Assembly (NCBI GenBank): GCA_001275005.1
Contig: JWZX01001602.1
Coordinates: 1 to 13,914, forward strand
DNA length: 13,914 nt
Origin: Chrysochromulina tobinii
Taxonomy: Eukaryota; Haptophyta; Prymnesiales; Chrysochromulinaceae
Direction of reading: 5' to 3'
The notes beneath the pieces were generated by a model, which saw only the letters and a program-made list of their open reading frames with translations, did not search any database and had not been told where the DNA came from. The position numbers were made by a program, and so were the translations under genes. Shown here one piece after another: positions 8,951 to 13,914 of this stretch; within the stretch, counting starts at the first letter, position 1; each line of letters begins with the position of its first letter.

Positions 8951-11900
8951 ATGAGTGAGGCCACAGCAGTGGATCCGCTCGACGTGCTCGAGTCTGCCCT
9001 GCGCGATGCCTTCTCGTTCCTGATGACGCTGCTGGACGAGGAGGATGCTGTGCTGCTCTATCGATGCAGACGCTTGGCGGAGGCATCGCCGCTGCTGCTC
9101 GAGTCGTGCGATCAGCGGCGGTCGGCCATCGAGGAAGGGATCGCGGACAAGTGCGAACGCTTGTGGCAGGCCGCTCGCGTGCGCCTTGTCGACTCGATTG
9201 AGCAGATCAGGAGCACGAGCGTTGAGGCCGCCAAGTCGGAGGCCTCCAAGCACTTCCGCGCCGAGGCGGAAGAGCGACTCGAGGCGGCACGCACTGCGGC
9301 GGCGGTGCGCCAGCAGCAGTTTCAGATCGAGAAGGAGTCGTCGGTACGCGAGGCGCTGCGGCGGCGCGCCGAAGAGGACGCGTCGACGCTCGCGGCCGCC
9401 GAGCGGCTGCTGCGCGAGGAGGCGGAGGCGCACCGGCTGCGCGCCAACCGGCTCATCGCGGAGTCGCGAGGCGCGATGCAGGTGGACATAGCCAAGGCGG
9501 ACGCGCGTGCCGCCGCCGCCGAGGCGAAGGCGGCGGCGGCTACAGATAAGTTTGCGAGCCTCGAGGATCATGTCGAAAGGCTGGCGACCAGAGTGGGTGA
9601 GACGAGCAAGCAAAGGGATGAGGCGGAGGCGCAGCTTGAGCGCATCGAGGCGCGGCTCATGTACGAAATGTCGTTGCGTCAGACGGCCGAGGCCCAGGCC
9701 GAGCAAGCCGAGGCCATGCGCGTGCAGGCAGAGCGGAGCGTCGAGAGGGCGCGTGAGGAAGCGCTCAACGCGCCAGAGTTGCTCGCCCTCCAGGCCCGCG
9801 TGATCGATCTCGAGGCGGAGATCGCGCAGGCCAAGAAGGCGAGCGCCGAGTACGCGCGCAAGTGGGAGGAGCTGGATAAGAAGCAGAGCGAGTTCAAGCG
9901 GCGTGCGGAGTCTGCGGAACGCGAGCTGATGCGCCTGCGAGAGAGCGGCGACGAGCTGCAGGCCCAGCTCACGCGCGCCGAGCTCGCCCTCAAAGAGCCC
10001 CCGCCCGTGCTGCCGGTGGCGCGCACCATGTCGGCCAAGCAGGTGCAGAAGATGGCCTCCCTGAGCTCGGCCGACGCCATCCAGGCCGATGCCGCCGCCG
10101 TCCTCGAGGTGCGCCAGAGTGTCCTCGAAGACGAGATGAGCAAAAAGTCGGCCAAACGCGCCGCCTCTCCGTCCAAGGGCGGCGTGGCGTTCGAGGACGG
10201 CTCGGACGGCTCGCCAACGGCCAAGAGTAGCGCCGTGCAGAAGTGGCAGCTGGGCGGCAAACTGGCCGGGGTGAAAAGCCTCGAGCTGAACATGAAGACT
10301 CTGGTGGGCAAGCTGCTTCAGGAGCAGCAGGAGAAGGCTACGATAGAGGCCGAGCTCGCCCAGAGTCTCGCCACCAGGGATGCGCTCGAGAAGACGCTCG
10401 AGGAAGCGATCGCTTCCCTTGCCACGCCACTCGACGAGGTCCAGTCGACGCTGCGCCAAGTCCTGCCGGCGCCCGGCGAGAGCAGCGCCTTGTCAGCGGC
10501 GTCCGGCGTGCCATCGCAGGTGGAGGTCGAAGCACTGCGTGAGCAGGTGCGCCAGCTCGAGGCGATCGTGCCTGACGGCCACTGATGGCCTCTGATTGCC
10601 CTTGATGGCGCTCCCTCATCAGGTGCGCCAGCTCGACGCGGCGCCACTGATGACCTCTGACTGCCCTTGATGGCGCTCCCTCATCAGGTGCGCCAGCTCG
10701 ACGCGGCGCTCTCCCAAGCCAAGTCTGCCAAAGCTAGCGGCGGGGGCGGGGGCGGGGGCGGGGGCGATGGCGAGGATGGGGATGGCGTCGGCGTCAAGAA
10801 GCACGAGTTGCTCTCAAACAAGTGGAAGATGGTGCTCCCGCAGGTGAGCTCGGGACTAACGGACCGCTTCCTTGCGCTCCAAAAGGACTTTTTTGCCGCG
10901 CAGAAGGCGCTCGAGACGGCGCTCTCGGATAAGGAGAGCGCGCAGCAGAAGGCGCGGAAGGCGGTGGCGCACGCGGATGCGATGCGGCTCGACGCTCAGG
11001 AGGCTGGGGGAATGGCGCAGACGGCGTACCATGCCATCTGGACGCGCGCCATCCAAGATGCAGAGATGGCGCAGGTGCAGGCGAGCATTGAAGCGGAGCG
11101 CAAGGTCCAGCGCGAGGCTGCCCAGCTGAAACTGGTCTTCGCGATGCGCGTGCAGCGTGCCGCGGGTGGCTTAGTGAAGGCCAAGGAGGCGGAGATGGAG
11201 GCGATCATCGAGCGTGTGGTCTCGCAGGCGGCGGTAGAGGCGCAGCGGATGGCCGCCATAGTTCAGGCTTTGCAGCAGCAGGTGGACGATTCCCAGGCGC
11301 CTCTGATGACCTATGATGACCTATGATGACCTATGATGACCTATGATGACCTATGATGACCTATGATGACCCCTGATGACCCCTGATGACCCCTGATGAC
11401 CCCATTGATGGCTCCCTCATCAGGTTGACGATTCCCAGGCGGAGACCGCGTTGGCTCGTCAGGACGCGGAGGCGGCCTCGGTCAAGCTGCGCGAGTTTCT
11501 GGGCGACGGCGACGCGGTCGCAGCGGCGATCGCGAGCGAAGCCAAGGCGCGGCGCGAGCTCGAGTCGAAGCGCGAGATGGCAGCTAAGAAGCAGGCCGAT
11601 GCGGCGGCGCGTCGCGAAGACGAGGCCAAGCAGGCGGCGGCGCTCATTGTGCTCAATGAGGAGGACGAGGACGAAGGGGATGACCCGGTGATGGCCGACA
11701 TGATGCGGCGCATCCGCGTGAGGCTCGCTGAGAAGGAGGCGTCGCTCACGCACGTGACGACCGAGCGTGACGTTGCCGTGCAGGAGCGCGACGTGCTGCG
11801 GACCAACTTGGACCAGATGGAGGAAGCCTACGCCGACGGTGTGGGACCGCTCAACCCGGACATGCGCAAGGAGCTGCGCACGACGGCCGCCGAGGTCTTT

Positions 11901-13082
11901 GGAGACCTCAAAGCTGCCGGAGTGTACAAGGGCGTCGTCGTTCTCGCGACAGCGCTCCTGAAGCTCCATACCGAGGCCGCTCGCGAGCGCACCAACATGG
12001 AGAAGATGCAAAACTCGCAGCAGGCCTCGTCCCTCAGGTACCGCGTAGGCGAGCTCGAGAATCTGCTCATGCTGCGAGATCGGCAGCTCAATTCGCTCGT
12101 GCTCGAGACTCAGCAGCGCGTCGGCCCGATTGCCGGCGCCACCAAGACCGACCTGCTCGTCCTCTCCAAGCTGTCTGCCAACGACTACTACTCTGCCGTC
12201 AGCTCGGCGAGCGGCGTGCTCCCGCGTGCCCAAGGCGGCGCGCAGTCCCGGCCGGGCTCAGGCGTCAAGTCGAGTCACGGCCTCGCATCCTCGTCGCGTC
12301 CCGGCTCGGCTCGTCGGCTGAGCCCCCGCGACTCGCCGTTGCCCGACGCAGCCGCCTCTGAGATGCTAGCGAGCCTCTCCCAAGCGGTCGAGCTCCGGCC
12401 GTGGCGCCCCGCGAGCCCCAGCCGCCCCAGCAGCGCGGCATGCCTTCACAGCAGCGCGGCGTGCCTCTCGCCGACCACGAACACGAACACTTGTGCCGGC
12501 GGCGGCGCTGGCGGCACGGTCATTTCAATGGGCCAGCCCAATCTGCTGCCTGTCCAAGTTGGTGCGGGACTGCCGCGGCCGAACTCGATGCCACACATTG
12601 CAGTCAAGCGCGGCGGCTGGGGCAGCGGTGTGGCCTCCGATCCCCAGCTCCGCCCCGCGAGCGCCGCCGGCATCGGCGGGGGCAGTGACAAGCCCAAGCG
12701 AGGGCCCAGACCCGCGACGGCGGGCGGAGGCCGGCCCATCGAGACCGTCGTGACGAACGCAGTGCAGTGGCTCCCCTCCGGCAACCAACATCTCTACGGT
12801 GCTTCAGCCTCCCTTGCGTTCCTCTCTGGGCAGCCAGCTCCATCCTCGAGCCGCCCCGGCACGGCCCACACGCGCCTTCGGCCCAGCAGCGGCAGCAGCA
12901 GCGTGGGCAGCGGCGTCGGCCGCTGCGCCAATGTCGCGCTACCGACCGAACTGGCCGGCACCTTTGTCGTGCGGAGCGCCTCGTGCATCCCACCGCCGCG
13001 GCTCGGCCCTGGCGACCAGGTGCTCCTCATGAGTGTGAAACAGGCCAAGGCGGTGGTGGCCGCGCCGCCGCTCGCCAGTTGA
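8951..13082 (+). CDS. Large coiled-coil protein of unknown function, three exons, RPxS/T-rich C-terminal tail
   Basis: Exons are 8951-10546, 10688-11281 and 11424-13082 (TGA 13080-13082), giving about 1282 residues. Both joins keep frame and heptad-like sequence: EALREQ|VRQLDAALSQAK and ALQQQ|VDDSQAETALARQ. Without splicing the frame meets stops at 10583-10585 and 11324-11326. I start at MSEATAVDPLDVLES; the frame is open to ATG 8783, but the extra 56 residues look non-coding. Residues 55-350 form an Ala/Glu/Arg-rich coiled coil. A disordered segment follows (350-470), then a second coiled coil across exons 2 and 3 with a Gly run at its start. The tail carries about eight RPxS/T motifs (RPGSA, RPASA, RPATA, RPGTA and others). 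I recognise no catalytic domain. The shape suggests a cytoskeletal or centrosome/basal-body structural protein; that is only inference. Confidence 0.8.
10547..10687 (+). mobile_element. Introner-like intron 1: tandem pair of GT..AG units (76 + 65 nt)
   Basis: The donor follows GAGCAG at 10546 (CAG|GTGCGCC). AG acceptors are at 10621-10622 and 10686-10687, both in ..CTCCCTCATCAG|GTGCGCC. Unit 1 (10547-10622) and unit 2 (10623-10687) both begin GTGCGCCAGCTCGA, contain three degenerate 10-mers of the type CTCTGATGAC, and end TGATGGCGCTCCCTCATCAG. Only removal of the full 141 nt restores the frame in one step; removing unit 1 alone leads to a stop in unit 2. Exon sequence CAGGTGCGCCAGCTCGAnGCG (21 bp, one mismatch) flanks the intron at 10544-10564 and 10685-10705. 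Homology to intron 2 of the same gene marks both as members of one family. Confidence 0.8.
10742..10764 (+). other. Potential G-quadruplex: four G5 tracts with single-C loops
   Basis: Four runs of five G separated by single C (10742-10764) lie on the coding strand of exon 2, 54 nt after the acceptor of intron 1, and encode part of the poly-glycine run. Short-loop G5 tracts are the classical pattern for a very stable quadruplex, in DNA or in the pre-mRNA. It may affect splicing or translation, or it may be only a by-product of a Gly-codon expansion. Confidence 0.7.
11282..11423 (+). mobile_element. Introner-like intron 2 with ten 10-bp repeats
   Basis: Donor CAG|GTGGACG after 11281 and acceptor ..CTCCCTCATCAG|GTTGACG at 11422-11423, 142 nt. 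Splicing joins the exon 2 frame to the exon 3 frame. The body (11301-11400) is ten perfect-length 10-mers: one CTCTGATGAC, six CTATGATGAC and three CCCTGATGAC. The 3' end, TGATGGCTCCCTCATCAG, matches intron 1 except for a 2-nt gap. Exon sequence of 21 bp with one mismatch is present on both sides (11279-11299 and 11421-11441). CTGATGA in the repeats is complementary to the terminal TCATCAG, giving a short inverted-repeat relation across the intron. Confidence 0.83.
12429..12470 (+). repeat. 21-bp in-frame tandem duplication in exon 3 (SSAACLH/SSAACLS)
   Basis: Two adjacent 21-bp units (12429-12449 and 12450-12470) encode SSAACLH and SSAACLS with four mismatches, all near the unit ends or at a codon third position. 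It lies in the disordered RPxS/T tail. The unit length equals the exon duplications flanking both introns of this gene. Confidence 0.8.
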
Positions 13083-13379
13083 GGCAGCGGCGCACTCGAA
13101 CTGTCGAACAAAACTGTCGAACAAAACTGTCGAACAAAACAAAAAGCCAATCGGTCCACGCTCGGCGGGCGGCGGCGGCCCGTTGATTTTTCGAGGTCAA
13201 CGCTGGCGGAGTAGTTGGATATCGACGTACCACATAAGGTCCCTACAGAGTACATGTGCAGTACGGTATGGTTTGGCCTTAGGCTTGCCCTGCCCTGTGA
13301 GCTCGCTTGAGTATGCCCACGACGACGCAATCGAGAATGGAATCGTGATCTCCGTCGATGTCATCGGGTCGCCGAAGAG
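13083..13379. other. Intergenic region with a 13-bp tandem repeat
   Basis: It holds the 3' flank of the coiled-coil gene and the 5' flank of the desaturase-family gene. Three exact copies of CTGTCGAACAAAA lie at 13101-13139, shortly after the stop codon and followed by an A-rich stretch. The rest shows no credible coding frame. The frame of the downstream gene is closed by TGA at 13308-13310. Confidence 0.65.
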
Positions 13380-13914
13380 ATGGCCGTTCACGGCCCTATC
13401 ACCTCCAACCTGACCTCCAAGCTAGTGAATGTCGAGGGCAGCAGGGAGCTCCCCTCTCCGCTTGCGCTCGCCGGCTCGTTCTGCATCGTCATGGTCGTCA
13501 CCCACCTCGCCACGGCGGGGTACATTGCGTGGAACGCCCTCTCGGGCCGCTGGTCAAGATATGCCCTGTGCAAGAATCCTGACCGGACAAATCACCCACA
13601 GCTCTACGTCGACGGCGCCCTCAACTTTCTCAAAGACGTCACGCTGATCCTGCTTCCGGCGCTCACCTGGTAAGCAGTGCACACGCTGCACTGAATGCTG
13701 TGCCGTCTCCCCACGCTCACACTCTCGTCTCTCCATGACCACGCTCATCATATGGATTTCCTCTGCGCCGGCAGGATTAGCCAGGTCCGAGGCGATGACA
13801 TCGTCTCTGCACAAGATGACAACGTGCTCATCGGGGTCCTCAAGATCTGCGTGGGCTACACGATCGGTCGGATCTGGGCCGCCTTTGCTCATCGCATCCT
13901 ACACACGGCCCCGT
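13380..13914 (+). CDS. Fatty-acid hydroxylase / sterol desaturase family membrane protein (3' partial)
   Basis: Exons 13380-13669 and 13775-beyond 13914; the window ends inside the gene. ATG 13380 is the first in frame after a TGA at 13308. Splicing rebuilds a split Trp codon: ILLPALTW|ISQVRGDD. The visible 143 residues hold three hydrophobic segments: about 28-51 (LALAGSFCIVMVVTHLATAG), 82-97 (LNFLKDVTLILLPALTW) and 117-135 (GVLKICVGYTIGRIWAAFA). Directly after comes HRILHTAP with His136 and His140. HRxLHT after a helix is the first histidine box of the FA_hydroxylase family (sterol C5-desaturases, C4-methyl oxidases, carotene hydroxylases), di-iron enzymes of the ER or plastid. The remaining boxes would follow beyond the edge. 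Which substrate it uses cannot be told from this part. Confidence 0.72.
13670..13774 (+). other. Ordinary spliceosomal intron in the desaturase-family gene
   Basis: Donor G|GTAAGC at 13670 and acceptor CGCCGGCAG|G at 13774, 105 nt. A stop (TAA) is reached at once if it is retained. A possible branch region (CTGAAT or CATGACC) and a pyrimidine-rich stretch (TTTCCTCTGC) precede the acceptor. It shares no repeats, tail or flanking duplication with the two introner-like introns. Confidence 0.75.

Noticed and set aside
8882-10459. 525-residue open frame on the minus strand opposite coiled-coil exon 1
   Set aside because: It mirrors the codon pattern of the high-GC Glu/Ala/Arg-rich sense frame (Leu/Arg/Gly-rich product), has no recognisable domain, and the sense strand has coherent heptads.
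10667-11326. Exon 2 read as a separate gene starting at ATG 10667
   Set aside because: Its first residues are intron repeat sequence, its last residues are translated 10-bp repeats, and splicing joins it in frame to both neighbours.
11301-11400. 10-bp repeats as protein-coding repeats (translated as MTYDDL..)
   Set aside because: Ten-bp units shift frame each copy, a stop is reached quickly, and clear GT-AG sites flank the array.

Overview
This window looks like nuclear DNA from a GC-rich unicellular marine alga. A haptophyte is my best guess; a pelagophyte or other microalga is possible. Signs of a eukaryote are spliceosomal introns, genes on both strands with no operon layout, and long low-complexity regions rich in Pro/Ser, Ala and Glu/Asp. 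Gene content fits too: a cell-wall-like (SPPPP)n ectodomain, PDZ, HMG-box and ubinuclein-type domains, a TPR/AspH hydroxylase and a sterol-desaturase-family enzyme. I see no rRNA, tRNA, CRISPR array or bacterial-type element.

Layout. (1) 1-4245 (+) is the 5'-truncated end of a single-pass membrane protein: proline-rich ectodomain, a globular SEA-like module, one membrane helix, then a long cytosolic tail with a SAM-like segment, a PDZ domain and three copies of an [11 protein letters not shown] motif. (2) 4717-6195 (+) is an intronless TPR plus aspartyl/asparaginyl beta-hydroxylase with all recognisable active-site residues. (3) 6536-8731 (-) converges on it. It encodes a chromatin protein that joins a ubinuclein/HPC2-type HRD (HUN) motif to a C-terminal HMG box. 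(4) 8951-13082 (+) diverges from gene 3. It is a three-exon gene for a coiled-coil protein of about 1282 residues, unknown to me, with an RPxS/T-rich tail. (5) 13380-13914 (+) is the 5' part of a fatty-acid hydroxylase/sterol desaturase family membrane enzyme, cut by the window edge just after its first histidine box.

The most striking feature is the pair of introns in gene 4 (10547-10687 and 11282-11423). They share a 3' end (TGATGG..CTCCCTCATCAG) and a body of degenerate 10-bp TGATGAC repeats. Each is bracketed by a 21-bp, one-mismatch copy of exon sequence beginning CAG|GT. The first is itself a tandem pair of complete GT..AG units meeting at a CAG|GT junction, in effect a zero-length exon. 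This is what a recently spreading introner-like family, or intron birth by tandem duplication, would look like. The intron in gene 5 is ordinary (GTAAGC donor, no repeats) and serves as an internal contrast.

The genes do not form an obvious pathway. Genes 3 and 4 may share a divergent promoter and genes 2 and 3 share a 3' region; otherwise I infer no functional link.
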